From: an uncultured bacterium
Lineage (GTDB): Bacteria; Bacillota; Clostridia; Lachnospirales; Lachnospiraceae
Direction: 5' to 3'
Length of the DNA stretch: 64,000 nucleotides
NCBI GenBank assembly: GCA_947383005.1
Contig: CANDBT010000004.1
Span: 62,001 to 126,000, forward strand
Every line of letters starts with the position of its first letter. Position 1 is the stretch's first letter. This document shows positions 54,994 through 63,853 of the stretch, piece by piece. A program made the position numbers and the translations under genes. The notes beneath the pieces were generated by a model that ran no database searches, was not told the origin of the DNA, and was given only the letters and a program-made list of their open reading frames with translations.

Positions 54994-56685
54994 ATGGCAA
55001 ATTTTAACAGCAAAGTAGTATACCAAATATATCCGAAATCCTTTCGGGATAGCAATGGGGATGGCTTGGGAGATATCCCCGGGGTGATAGAAAAATTGGA
55101 TTACCTCCAGGGATTAGGTGTAGATTATCTGTGGCTGACCCCGTTTTTTCCATCGCCACAGAATGATAATGGGTACGATGTGATGGATTACTGTGCTATG
55201 GATCCAAAATTTGGGACAATGGCAGATTTGGAGGAATTGGTTAGGAAGAGCGAAGAGCGTGATATGGGGATTATGCTGGATATGGTATTTAACCATACGT
55301 CTACTTACCATGAGTGGTTTCAGAAAGCGCTGGCTGGTGAGGAAAAATACCAAAAGTATTATATTTTCAAAGAAGGCACACCAGATCATGCTCCTACAAA
55401 CTGGCAGTCAAAGTTCGGCGGTTCCGCATGGGAATATTTGCCCGGCCTGAAAAAGTGGTACCTCCATTTATATGATGTGACCCAGGCGGATTTAAACTGG
55501 GATAACCCGGAAGTTCGGGAAGAACTGAAGGAAATCCTCCGGTTTTGGAAGGAAAAAGGGATTAGGGCCTTTCGGTTTGACGTCATCAACCTGGTTTCCA
55601 AACCGGAAGTGATGGAAGACGATTTTCAAGGAGACGGCCGTAGGTTTTACAGCGACGGCCCCCATATCCATGAGTATCTGAAGGAATTGGTGAAAGATGC
55701 AAAGATTGAGGATTTCATAACCGTAGGGGAGATGTCTTCCACATCCCTTGAGCATTGTATCCGGTATTCCGATCCAAGGGAAAAAGAACTCTCCATGTGT
55801 TTTAATTTCCATCATCTGAAGGTGGATTATAGAGACGGGGACAAATGGGCCCTTATGGATACGGATTATAAAAAGCTGAAGGAACTATTTGTGGAGTGGC
55901 AGATGGGGATGCAGAAAGGAGGCGGGTGGAATGCCCTGTTTTGGTGCAACCATGATCAGCCCCGTATTGTGAGCAGGATAGGAGATGAACACACTTACTG
56001 GAAGGAGTCGGCGAAAATGCTGGCTGGTATAATCCATCTCATGCGGGGGACTCCGTACATCTATCAGGGGGAAGAGATTGGCATGCTGAACGCCCATTAT
56101 GCTTCTATCAAGCAGTACCGGGATGTGGAAAGCTTAAATTACTATGAGATTTTGCTGGAAAAAGGAGCGACGGAGGAAGAGGCACTTGAAACTTTGTCAG
56201 CCAGATCCAGGGATAACAGCAGGACTCCTATGCAGTGGACAGGGGAAACCTATGGCGGATTTTCCGAGACAGAACCATGGCTTCCCATGTCTGATGAATT
56301 TCGAGGAGAGATTACGGTAGAAGCCCAGGAAAAAGACGAGAATTCTATTCTCGCTTTTTATAAGAAGTTAATCGCTATGAGAAAACGATATCCGGTGATC
56401 GCTAAAGGAGGAATTTCATTTTTAGAAACCGGAACAGATATGGTACTGGCATACCAAAGAGTGCTGGGGAAACAGGAGATTCTGGTGTTTGGCAATCTGG
56501 ATAGTAAAAACCAAACCATCAAAGTAGCCAGGAAAGGGAAAGAATATGAAGTATTGCTGGAAAATTATGATAGGAAGGGCGATATGTTCTGTGAGCATAC
56601 CTTATCGTCTGAAGGCCGGGAGGCATTAGAAGAATCATATACCATGAAGCCATATGAGATTATGGTTTTGGGAAACGTAAATTAA
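54994..56685 (+). CDS. treC: Trehalose-6-phosphate hydrolase
   Basis: 563-residue GH13 enzyme splitting trehalose-6-phosphate to glucose and glucose-6-phosphate in the cytoplasm. GH13 motifs: DMVFNHTS, catalytic Asp in IRAFRFDVIN, catalytic Glu in ITVGEMSST, and CNHDQPR. The ATG at 54994 has AGGAGG upstream. It is 23 bp after the EII gene, in the treR-controlled operon. Intact, unlike the EII, so trehalose-6-phosphate would need another transporter. Confidence 0.93.
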   Translation: MANFNSKVVYQIYPKSFRDSNGDGLGDIPGVIEKLDYLQGLGVDYLWLTPFFPSPQNDNGYDVMDYCAMDPKFGTMADLEELVRKSEERDMGIMLDMVFNHTSTYHEWFQKALAGEEKYQKYYIFKEGTPDHAPTNWQSKFGGSAWEYLPGLKKWYLHLYDVTQADLNWDNPEVREELKEILRFWKEKGIRAFRFDVINLVSKPEVMEDDFQGDGRRFYSDGPHIHEYLKELVKDAKIEDFITVGEMSSTSLEHCIRYSDPREKELSMCFNFHHLKVDYRDGDKWALMDTDYKKLKELFVEWQMGMQKGGGWNALFWCNHDQPRIVSRIGDEHTYWKESAKMLAGIIHLMRGTPYIYQGEEIGMLNAHYASIKQYRDVESLNYYEILLEKGATEEEALETLSARSRDNSRTPMQWTGETYGGFSETEPWLPMSDEFRGEITVEAQEKDENSILAFYKKLIAMRKRYPVIAKGGISFLETGTDMVLAYQRVLGKQEILVFGNLDSKNQTIKVARKGKEYEVLLENYDRKGDMFCEHTLSSEGREALEESYTMKPYEIMVLGNVN

Positions 56686-56943
56686 GGACAGCGCGTATTG
56701 CCAGAGAGGAACGGTAAGCCAGGAGTCTTTTGAACTTACCAGGCGTTATTATCATCGTTTAAAGCGGGCGGATGACTTGAGGTACTGCGGCCATAGCTAT
56801 GCAATGCAAAACGCTTCCCAGAATGTAAAAAACGCAGCAAATGTCACACTGGAAAAAATTTTTTGTTCATAGGCTCCCTATGGGCAGCAACACCGCAAAA
56901 CCGGCAGAAACCCGATAAATATGGGCGTTCTGCCGGTTTGTCT
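56686..56943 (+). other. Post-treC region with terminator and unidentified 58-codon frame
   Basis: Contains a terminator-like hairpin (AAACCGGCAGAA / TTCTGCCGGTTT, about 56897-56940). A short open stretch upstream of it (ending TAG near 56869) encodes SFELTRRYYHRLKRADDL and similar; it has no start or ribosome site, possibly a gene remnant. Not recognised. Confidence 0.45.
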
Positions 56944-57033
56944 ATGCACAGGCCCGCACAGAGGAATATGCCGCTAAAGCGGCGTGCGGGCCGCGCGGCA
57001 AATAGGGGAAGATGGCTCTTCCCTACCCGATTA
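56944..57033 (+). repeat. Structured ~90-bp intergenic element, copy II
   Basis: Forms an outer stem GGCCCGC/GCGGGCC, inner GCCGC-TAAA-GCGGC, then TAGGGGAAG/CTTCCCTA. About 90% identical to the reverse complement of 5462-5550. A partial further copy follows (about 57039-57085). Confidence 0.8.
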
Positions 57034-57189
57034 CGCAGCCCCATGCAGAGGAAGTATGCCGCAGAAGCGGCGGATGCGCGCGGATTTGCAGAGGAAAACG
57101 CTGCTTCGCAGCACAAATCCGGCGTGGGAAACGCTTTAATTGGATTTTTTGTAAAGGATTTTCCACTATGGATTTTACTAAAATAGCAA

Positions 57190-57248
57190 CGATACAAGCA
57201 AGCTTGACGCACAAAATTCATGCCAAATTCCCCGCGCCTGAACGGTTA
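57190..57248. repeat. Partial GTAAC-type element (right end)
   Basis: ACAAGCAAGCTTGA...AAATTCCCCG...CTGAACGGTTAC matches the right third of the 58429-58576 element. The left part is missing. Confidence 0.65.
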
Positions 57249-57284
57249 CTGCAAATAAAGACCTTGTTTCCGTAAATTACGACA

Positions 57285-57312
57285 TTGTATTTATCAGCGC
57301 AGGAGTTAAAAT
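57285..57312 (+). promoter_or_regulatory. Promoter of the rhamnose-locus AraC gene
   Basis: TTGTAT (57285-57290), 16-bp spacer, TAAAAT (57307-57312), 33 bp before the ATG at 57345. Confidence 0.5.
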
Positions 57313-57344
57313 AATAATGAAGTATTATGAGAAGGAGATATTCT

Positions 57345-58415
57345 ATGGATGAATGGCTGATGCAGAAGATACAAGAGGTAACGGCTGAAGAGCAGGCGTA
57401 TCTGAATGGCAGGACACAAGTAGAGATGGATGTTTATCGGTATCCTGAAGGGCGTAAATTGTCAGATGGGTCACGCCAGTTTGAAGTTGACAGTCAGTTA
57501 TTCCTGAAAAAAGGAAAGCTTATAACAGTAAGGCATCACAGCCGATTCGTCGATTTCCCGATTCATCGGCATAATTATATTGAGATTATGTATGTGTGCA
57601 TGGGGGAAATTACGCACTATATCGATGGAAAAAAATTGGTTATGCGCCAGGGGGATATGCTTCTGATGAACCAGCATGTAAAGCATAGCATTAAACGGGC
57701 CGAGGCTGGTGATGTAGGAATCAATTTCATTGTTCTTCCGGAATTTTTCGATATTCCTTTTCAGATGATGCGAAAGCAAAATATTATTGCGGACTTTCTT
57801 GTGGGTATTTTAAGACAAAATAATCCGATCCCTCAATATCTGAATTTTCAGCTTCATGGAAAGAAAGCGATTTCGAATCTTATGGAAAATATGATTGCCT
57901 CATTGGTGAGTGAAGATGCCTTGCCAGAGGAAACACATCATTCGGGAAAAGCTGGTGTCGCAGGGAAGTTAGACACCAACAATGAGGATGTGATTAATCA
58001 GTATTCTATGGGACTGGTATTCTTGTACCTGATCAACCATATAGATACACTGTCGGATAACTCGTCTCATAATTATGAGGATATCGTGGTTCAGTCAACA
58101 ATGAAATATATTGATTCCCATTACCGGACAGCGTCATTAGGCTATATTGCGGATGATTTTCAGTTATCCTTTCCGACAGTGAGCAGGATGATTAAGAAAG
58201 CGACAGGTTTTACTTTTCAGGAGCTTCTGATGCGCAAGCGTTTTCAGAAGGCGGTGATGTTTTTGGTAGAGACGGAACTTCCGGTGGAAGAGATTGCTGT
58301 CAATATCGGCTATGAAAACCGCAGCTATTTTTACCGGCAGTTCAAGGCACGCTATGGAGTGACGCCGAATCAGTACCGTATGCTGCATAAGGATGATAAA
58401 GCGATCAAATTTTAA
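57345..58415 (+). CDS. AraC family regulator, probably of rhamnose genes
   Basis: 356 residues: N-terminal cupin sensor (about 70-150; HRHNYIEIMYVCMGEITHYI), linker, C-terminal AraC double HTH (about 245-350; ending VTPNQYRMLH). The ATG at 57345 has GAAGGAG upstream; the in-frame ATG at 57327 overlaps it. Directly upstream of the NCS1-transporter/rhaM/rhaB genes, same direction, so a role as rhamnose activator (RhaS/RhaR-like) is inferred from position. Confidence 0.85.
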   Translation: MDEWLMQKIQEVTAEEQAYLNGRTQVEMDVYRYPEGRKLSDGSRQFEVDSQLFLKKGKLITVRHHSRFVDFPIHRHNYIEIMYVCMGEITHYIDGKKLVMRQGDMLLMNQHVKHSIKRAEAGDVGINFIVLPEFFDIPFQMMRKQNIIADFLVGILRQNNPIPQYLNFQLHGKKAISNLMENMIASLVSEDALPEETHHSGKAGVAGKLDTNNEDVINQYSMGLVFLYLINHIDTLSDNSSHNYEDIVVQSTMKYIDSHYRTASLGYIADDFQLSFPTVSRMIKKATGFTFQELLMRKRFQKAVMFLVETELPVEEIAVNIGYENRSYFYRQFKARYGVTPNQYRMLHKDDKAIKF

Positions 58416-58428
58416 TTCCTGTGAGAAT

Positions 58429-58576
58429 GTAACCGTTCAGACGGTTCATCTTCTTGCCCGCCTGGCGCTGGGAAGCATCGGATGTCCATCCGATGTGGAA
58501 TTTGGGACAAATTTGGGCTTACAAGCAAGCTTGATGCCCCAATCTATCTCAAATTCCCCGCCGTCTGAACGGTTAC
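58429..58576. repeat. GTAACCGTTCAGACGG element (148 bp)
   Basis: GTAACCGTTCAGACGG at the left and CCGTCTGAACGGTTAC at the right, a perfect 16-bp inverted pair. The inside contains ATCGGATGTCCATCCGAT, a hairpin. No coding potential; MITE-like. Directly upstream of the rhamnose promoter. Confidence 0.82.
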
Positions 58577-58613
58577 GTGAAAATAAGGACAGGATTTTCA
58601 TGAGAACAGGACA

Positions 58614-58642
58614 TTATGGAATTCATGCAGTTAGGATATAAT
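58614..58642 (+). promoter_or_regulatory. Promoter of the rhamnose operon
   Basis: TTATGG (58614-58619), 17-bp spacer, TATAAT (58637-58642). The weak -35 fits an activator-dependent promoter. A 145-nt leader follows to the start codon at 58788. Confidence 0.45.
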
Positions 58643-58787
58643 GAAGACACTTAAGTGAGAGTGGTTCCAAAGAGTCCAAATAGCCCACAAAGTATACTTC
58701 TCTGGCTTTTAAGACCATTTGGAACGCTTGTGGAGATTGGAAAGCAGCGCTGCCGGAAAAGAGACGAGATAGGAGGAGAGGAAAACC

Positions 58788-60473
58788 ATGGATTACAGGA
58801 AAGAAGCACAGAAGATACCGGCAGAAGACAGGCCGATATCAAAGAAAAACGTATCAGGGCTTGGCAACTTTTTCGGCATATACGGGGGGGAACATATCGC
58901 CGCGACAGAATTCGTCATCGGCGCGACATTGGTTACATTGGGGGTAAAAGCAACGGACATATTTCTGGGTCTGATTATCGGAAATATCCTGGCAACCCTG
59001 ACTTATGCATTGATTTGTGCGCCGATTGGTGTGGACACCCGGGTGACATTATATTCCTATCTGAAAAAGGTTATGGGGCCATATATGCAGAAAATCTACA
59101 ATGTGGTATGGGGACTTGCTTCCATCGCCATGGCGGCGTCTATGCTGACGGTTTCGGCATCTGCAGTAAGAGAGATTTTTGGAATCAGGCTGCAGACAGA
59201 GTGGTATCCGACAGATGTGAAATTCATTCTGGTGGTTATCGTTCTGGGTATCATCGTAACACTGGTTGCGGCAAATGGATTTAACGCGGTGGCCAAGTTT
59301 TCATCTGCCTGTGTGCCGTGGATGATCATTGTGTTCTTGGCTGGTTTCTGTGTGGTTGTACCGCAGCTTATCCAGATTACAGGTGCTGCAGGGATACATG
59401 GCTTTGGAGATTTCATGAATCTGATGAATACGAGCGTCTGGAGTGGTGAGGTTCTGGAAGGAGGGCAGGACTTAAGTATCTTCCATGTGATAGGATTTGC
59501 CTGGATGTGTAATCTGGCATACCATGGGGGATTGAATGATATGACGCTGTTCCGTTATGCAAAGTCTGCGAAGTACGGATTTGTAACCTGCTATGGAATG
59601 TTTATCGGCCACTTTTTTGCTTGGGGAAGCGCTGGCATCATGGGGGCGACGGCGGCATTGATGCTGAATCAGTCATTGCTGATTCTGGATTCCGGTGCAA
59701 TCACCAGTGCGGTTTTAGGAAGCACGGGACTTCTGGCAGTCATTATTGCAGGCTGGACGACGGCAAATCCCAGTATCTACAGGGCAAGCCTTGCTTATGA
59801 ATCGATATTTAAAAAGGTATCTTCCAAAAAATTAACCTATGCGGTAGGTGCGTTCATGACGGTTGTCGCATGTTTCCCGATTACGATGAACATTATGACG
59901 ATTGTAAATATCATTGTATTGGTGGTGCCTCCGGTGGGAGCAATCGTATTTGCGGAACATTGGATTCTCCCGAAGCTTGGCGGAACCCGGTATTGGGCGT
60001 CTTTTAAGGGATGGAAGATTAATTATGCCGGCCTTGCCGCATGGCTGATCTCGCTTGCATTTGTTGTGGTTATGACAATCACGAAGGTATTGCACTCGTA
60101 CTTTTTGTTTTTGCCTACATACCTACTGGCAATGATTTCCTATTTGATTCTGGCATGTATAATGGGAGCGAAGGATAATTACAGCAAACAGGTGGAAGAG
60201 GAACAGAAAATCGCGGAAGCGCTGGAGAAAATCCAGGAAGAAGAGGATGAGGAAATCATCGATTACCGGCCAAAATATCCGGCGGTTCAGAAAAGTACGG
60301 CCTATGCTTCCTATGCGGTGCTGGCAGGTTTTGCCATATTCACGGTTATGGTAGCAGGCGGGAGCGTAACCCCGGATACGTGGAAGAGTACTTCGATTAT
60401 CATTTCTTTTGTATATTTTGCACTGAGCGGTGCATCTACCTATTTCAGATATGGCCTGACAGAGAAGGCATAA
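58788..60473 (+). CDS. NCS1-family (purine-cytosine permease-like) transporter
   Basis: 561-residue membrane protein, about 12 helices, of the nucleobase-cation-symport-1 / cytosine-permease family (GATLVTLGVKATDIFLGLIIGNILATL; LYSYLKKVMGPY). A long charged segment (about 470-500) lies before the last helices. Its position ahead of rhaM, rhaB, an isomerase and rhaD suggests L-rhamnose or another deoxysugar rather than a nucleobase (inference). GGAGGAGAGG precedes the ATG. Confidence 0.78.
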   Translation: MDYRKEAQKIPAEDRPISKKNVSGLGNFFGIYGGEHIAATEFVIGATLVTLGVKATDIFLGLIIGNILATLTYALICAPIGVDTRVTLYSYLKKVMGPYMQKIYNVVWGLASIAMAASMLTVSASAVREIFGIRLQTEWYPTDVKFILVVIVLGIIVTLVAANGFNAVAKFSSACVPWMIIVFLAGFCVVVPQLIQITGAAGIHGFGDFMNLMNTSVWSGEVLEGGQDLSIFHVIGFAWMCNLAYHGGLNDMTLFRYAKSAKYGFVTCYGMFIGHFFAWGSAGIMGATAALMLNQSLLILDSGAITSAVLGSTGLLAVIIAGWTTANPSIYRASLAYESIFKKVSSKKLTYAVGAFMTVVACFPITMNIMTIVNIIVLVVPPVGAIVFAEHWILPKLGGTRYWASFKGWKINYAGLAAWLISLAFVVVMTITKVLHSYFLFLPTYLLAMISYLILACIMGAKDNYSKQVEEEQKIAEALEKIQEEEDEEIIDYRPKYPAVQKSTAYASYAVLAGFAIFTVMVAGGSVTPDTWKSTSIIISFVYFALSGASTYFRYGLTEKA

Positions 60474-60560
60474 GATCCGTCAGAAAGCGGATATAAAAAA
60501 GGTAACGATGGAAATAATCATAATAAAGGCAATCATATGCCGAAAAGGAGAGAAGGTATT

Positions 60561-60875
60561 ATGGTAAGAAAAGGTTTCAAAATGCATTTGTACCCAGGGA
60601 TGGCTAAAGAGTATGAAAAACGCCACAACCAGCTATGGCCAGAGATGAAGGACATGATTCATGAATACGGCGGAAGCAATTATTCTATCTTCCTTGATGA
60701 GGAGACAAACATGCTCTTCGGCTATCTGGAGATTGAGGATGAAGAGAAATGGGCCCGGTCTGCGGATACTGAGATCAACCGGAAATGGTGGGATTTTATG
60801 GCAGATATTATGGATACGAATCCAGACAATAGTCCGGTGAGTACTGATCTGGTTCCGGTATTTCATTTATCATAA
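60561..60875 (+). CDS. rhaM: L-rhamnose mutarotase
   Basis: 104-residue RhaM, exactly the standard length, equilibrating alpha- and beta-L-rhamnose. Motifs: MHLYPGMAKEYEKRHNQLWPEM, NYSIFLDEETNMLFGYLE, RKWWDFMADIM. The ATG at 60561 has AAAGGAGAGAAGG upstream; an ATG at 60537 is in frame but lacks a site. 31 bp before rhaB. Confidence 0.95.
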   Translation: MVRKGFKMHLYPGMAKEYEKRHNQLWPEMKDMIHEYGGSNYSIFLDEETNMLFGYLEIEDEEKWARSADTEINRKWWDFMADIMDTNPDNSPVSTDLVPVFHLS

Positions 60876-60906
60876 AAAGAAAGCAAAGCAGACGAAGGAG
60901 GCGCAA

Positions 60907-62328
60907 ATGGGTACATATTATCTGGCTGTAGATATCGGGGCATCCAGCGGCCGTCATATGCTTGGCTGCCTTGAGGACGGGAAACTCCAGCTCGAAGAAA
61001 TCTATCGCTTTCCCAATGGAATGAAACATGTGGACGGGAGTCTCTGTTGGGATGTGAAAGCATTGTTCTATGAGATCAAAGAAGGGCTTAAGCATTGTAA
61101 AGAGATGGGAAAGATACCATCCTTTATGGGAATCGACACCTGGGCTGTAGATTATGTGCTGCTGGACGAGGATGAGCAAATATTGGGAAAGACTTACGGA
61201 TACCGGGATGACCGGACAAGCGGTATGGATACGAAAGTATATGAAGAGATTTCCCTTAAAGATCTTTATGCACGTACCGGGATTCAGAAACAGATGTTTA
61301 ACACGATTTATCAGTTGATGGCTGTAAAGCAGCAGGAGCCGGAGCTTCTTGAAAAGGCCGAGAGCATGCTGATGATTCCGGATTATTTCCATTTTCTTCT
61401 GACCGGGGTGAAACGGACAGAGTATACCAACGCCACAACCACACAATTGGTAAGCCCTGTCTCTAAGGATTGGGACTATGCTTTGATTGATATGTTAGGC
61501 TATCCGAGAAAAATATTTGGCGAGATCAGTCGGCCGGGCACTCTGGTTGGAAATTTCTGCAAAGAAATTCAGGAAGAGGTAGGGTTTGATTGCCAGGTGA
61601 TTTTGCCGGCAACCCACGACACAGGATCCGCTGTCGCAGCCATACCGACTACCGATAAGGATGCGCTCTATATCAGTTCCGGCACATGGTCTCTTATGGG
61701 AACAGAACTTTCAGAGGCAGATTGTTCTTCTGAGAGCAGGATATATAACTTCACCAATGAAGGCGGTTATGAATACCGTTTCCGCTATCTGAAAAATATC
61801 ATGGGGCTTTGGATGATTCAGTCTATCCGGAAGGAATTTGCAGAAGATTATTCCTATGGCTATATCTGCGAACAGGCACAGAAGCAAAAAATCGCTTCCC
61901 TTGTGGATTGCAACGATGATATGTTCCTGGCGCCGCCCAGTATGGTGGAAGCGGTAAAAGAATATTGTGAGCGGACCGGGCAGCAGGTGCCGGATGATGA
62001 ATGGGAGACTGCGGCAGTAATTTATAACAGCCTCGGAAAATGCTATGGGGATACCATTGAACAGATTGAAGAAATGACCGGAAAACAATATGGATGTATC
62101 TATGTTGTGGGTGGCGGTTCCAACGCTGAATACCTGAATCAGGTTACGGCAAAATACACTAGGCGCACGGTTTATGCAGGCCCCGGCGAGGCAACGGCGA
62201 TCGGGAATTTACTGGTACAGATGATTTATAACCAGGAATTTGAAGGACTGGAAAAAGCAAGAGAATGTGTAAAAAGGTCTTTCGATATAAAAAAATATGA
62301 TACCGAGGCCAAAAGGCCGAAAATCTGA
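60907..62328 (+). CDS. rhaB: Rhamnulokinase
   Basis: 473-residue FGGY kinase, phosphorylating L-rhamnulose at C1. N-terminal YYLAVDIGASSGRHMLG; further IDTWAVDYVLLD, GTWSLMGTE and VVGGGSNAEYLNQ are typical of RhaB. AGGAGGCGC precedes the ATG. Next to rhaM and an isomerase; rhaD begins at the window edge. Confidence 0.94.
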   Translation: MGTYYLAVDIGASSGRHMLGCLEDGKLQLEEIYRFPNGMKHVDGSLCWDVKALFYEIKEGLKHCKEMGKIPSFMGIDTWAVDYVLLDEDEQILGKTYGYRDDRTSGMDTKVYEEISLKDLYARTGIQKQMFNTIYQLMAVKQQEPELLEKAESMLMIPDYFHFLLTGVKRTEYTNATTTQLVSPVSKDWDYALIDMLGYPRKIFGEISRPGTLVGNFCKEIQEEVGFDCQVILPATHDTGSAVAAIPTTDKDALYISSGTWSLMGTELSEADCSSESRIYNFTNEGGYEYRFRYLKNIMGLWMIQSIRKEFAEDYSYGYICEQAQKQKIASLVDCNDDMFLAPPSMVEAVKEYCERTGQQVPDDEWETAAVIYNSLGKCYGDTIEQIEEMTGKQYGCIYVVGGGSNAEYLNQVTAKYTRRTVYAGPGEATAIGNLLVQMIYNQEFEGLEKARECVKRSFDIKKYDTEAKRPKI

Positions 62329-62408
62329 TACAAGTTTACCTGTAAGAAGATTTCGGCTCCCAATCATCATAAGTAACCGTTCATCAAATATAAAAAAGGA
62401 GAATAATC

Positions 62409-63827
62409 ATGTTAGTTGAAACAAAAGCAAAAATCGGAGTTTTTTCGATCGCTCTTGGAGCATATCTGCCTCAGTTTCCGTCGTTGGTGCCAGAATTTGA
62501 AGCGCAGTATGACGCATTCAAAAAGACGATTCCGGATACCGTGGAAATCGTGGATGGGGGCATTGTCACGACAAAGGAGCTGGCTCAGACAGCCGGCGAC
62601 AAGTTCCGCGCGGCGGATGTGGATCTTGTGATCCTACAGCTCCTGACTTATGCAACATCCTATAATATGCTTCCTGCTATCCGGGATCTGAATGTGCCGG
62701 TGGTACTGGTAAATGTTCAGAAAAAGAAAGCGCCTGACTATGAAAATACGGATACTGCCACATGGCTGGGCGAGCTGTATGCCTGCGGCGCAGTCGGGGA
62801 GATGGTAGCAGATCTGGAACGTGCCGGCAAGCGTCATGCGGTCATCACAGGTGTCGTTGAGGGAGGAGATTCCCAGGTGCAGGAGGAGATCGAAGCATGG
62901 TGCCGGGCCGCACAGGTACGCCGCCGGTTCCGGGATACCAACTTAGCGCAGATCGGGCGTCCGTATCCGGGCATGATGGATCTGTATATTGATGAAACCA
63001 ATCTCTATCACAGAATGTTCCTTTATACCAAGCAGTTTGACTGGGAGAAGATGTGGGCGATTGCTGATGGTATCACGGACGAGGCAGCGATACGGGCCAA
63101 GGCGCAGGATATTCTGGACACCTTTGATATCGAGGGAGGCGGCACGATTGAGAAGGTCTGGGATATGGCAAAATATGTGGTAGCTTTTGAACAGTGGGTC
63201 AAAGATGAACAGATTGCTTTTGTCGCTTCCCATTATGACGGGTTTGCGCAGGGAAAGGCAGGTGTTCTCGACAGTATGCTGATTCCGGCATTCTCCATGC
63301 TTATCAAACAGGGTGTTGCCTGTGCGGTGGAAGGCGATATTAAGGTTGCTATGGCGATGAGTATTCTTAAGACGATTGCCGGTTCCGGTCAATTGTCAGA
63401 AATGTACTCGATTGATTTTGAGGAGGACATCTGCATTATCGGCCACAGCGGTTCCGGTGACGCGGATATTTCCGCGAAAAAACCTACCATGAAAATCGTT
63501 CCCGTGTTCCATGGGAAGACCGGAGGTGGTTATCTGACACAGTTTTATCCACACCTTGGCCCGGTTACATATCTGGGCATCACACAGGACAGGGACGGAC
63601 ATTTTAAATTTGTTGTGGCGGAAGGGATCAACGAGGCCGGCCCGATATTCACTTTCGGCGACACCAATATGCGGACACGTTTTAGCTGTGGGGCAAGAGA
63701 GTTCTGCAACAGATGGAGTGAAGCAGGTCCGACGCATCATATGGCAGCGGCATCCGGCAGGCATATTGACACGATCCTGAAGGTTGCGAAAATCTTTGAC
63801 GTGCCCGTAGATGTGGTTACAAGGTAA
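62409..63827 (+). CDS. L-fucose/L-arabinose isomerase-family protein, candidate rhamnose isomerase
   Basis: 472-residue protein of the fucose/arabinose isomerase superfamily (COG2407-like; GVFSIALGAYLPQFP, VEGDIKVAMAMSILKTIAG, GHSGSGDADIS). It is not the canonical RhaA. It lies between rhaB and rhaD where the isomerase belongs, so it may do the rhamnose-to-rhamnulose step by non-orthologous replacement (inference). The Glu and His residues expected as metal ligands are present. AAAAAGGAG ribosome site, 80 bp after rhaB with a short GTAACCGTTCA repeat arm (62373) between. Confidence 0.75.
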   Translation: MLVETKAKIGVFSIALGAYLPQFPSLVPEFEAQYDAFKKTIPDTVEIVDGGIVTTKELAQTAGDKFRAADVDLVILQLLTYATSYNMLPAIRDLNVPVVLVNVQKKKAPDYENTDTATWLGELYACGAVGEMVADLERAGKRHAVITGVVEGGDSQVQEEIEAWCRAAQVRRRFRDTNLAQIGRPYPGMMDLYIDETNLYHRMFLYTKQFDWEKMWAIADGITDEAAIRAKAQDILDTFDIEGGGTIEKVWDMAKYVVAFEQWVKDEQIAFVASHYDGFAQGKAGVLDSMLIPAFSMLIKQGVACAVEGDIKVAMAMSILKTIAGSGQLSEMYSIDFEEDICIIGHSGSGDADISAKKPTMKIVPVFHGKTGGGYLTQFYPHLGPVTYLGITQDRDGHFKFVVAEGINEAGPIFTFGDTNMRTRFSCGAREFCNRWSEAGPTHHMAAASGRHIDTILKVAKIFDVPVDVVTR

Positions 63828-63853
63828 AAAAATATTTTGAGAAAGGAAGAAGG

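Noticed and set aside
56863-57186. 107-codon plus-strand frame after treC
   Set aside because: Consists mostly of the structured repeat and its partial copy; no ribosome site.
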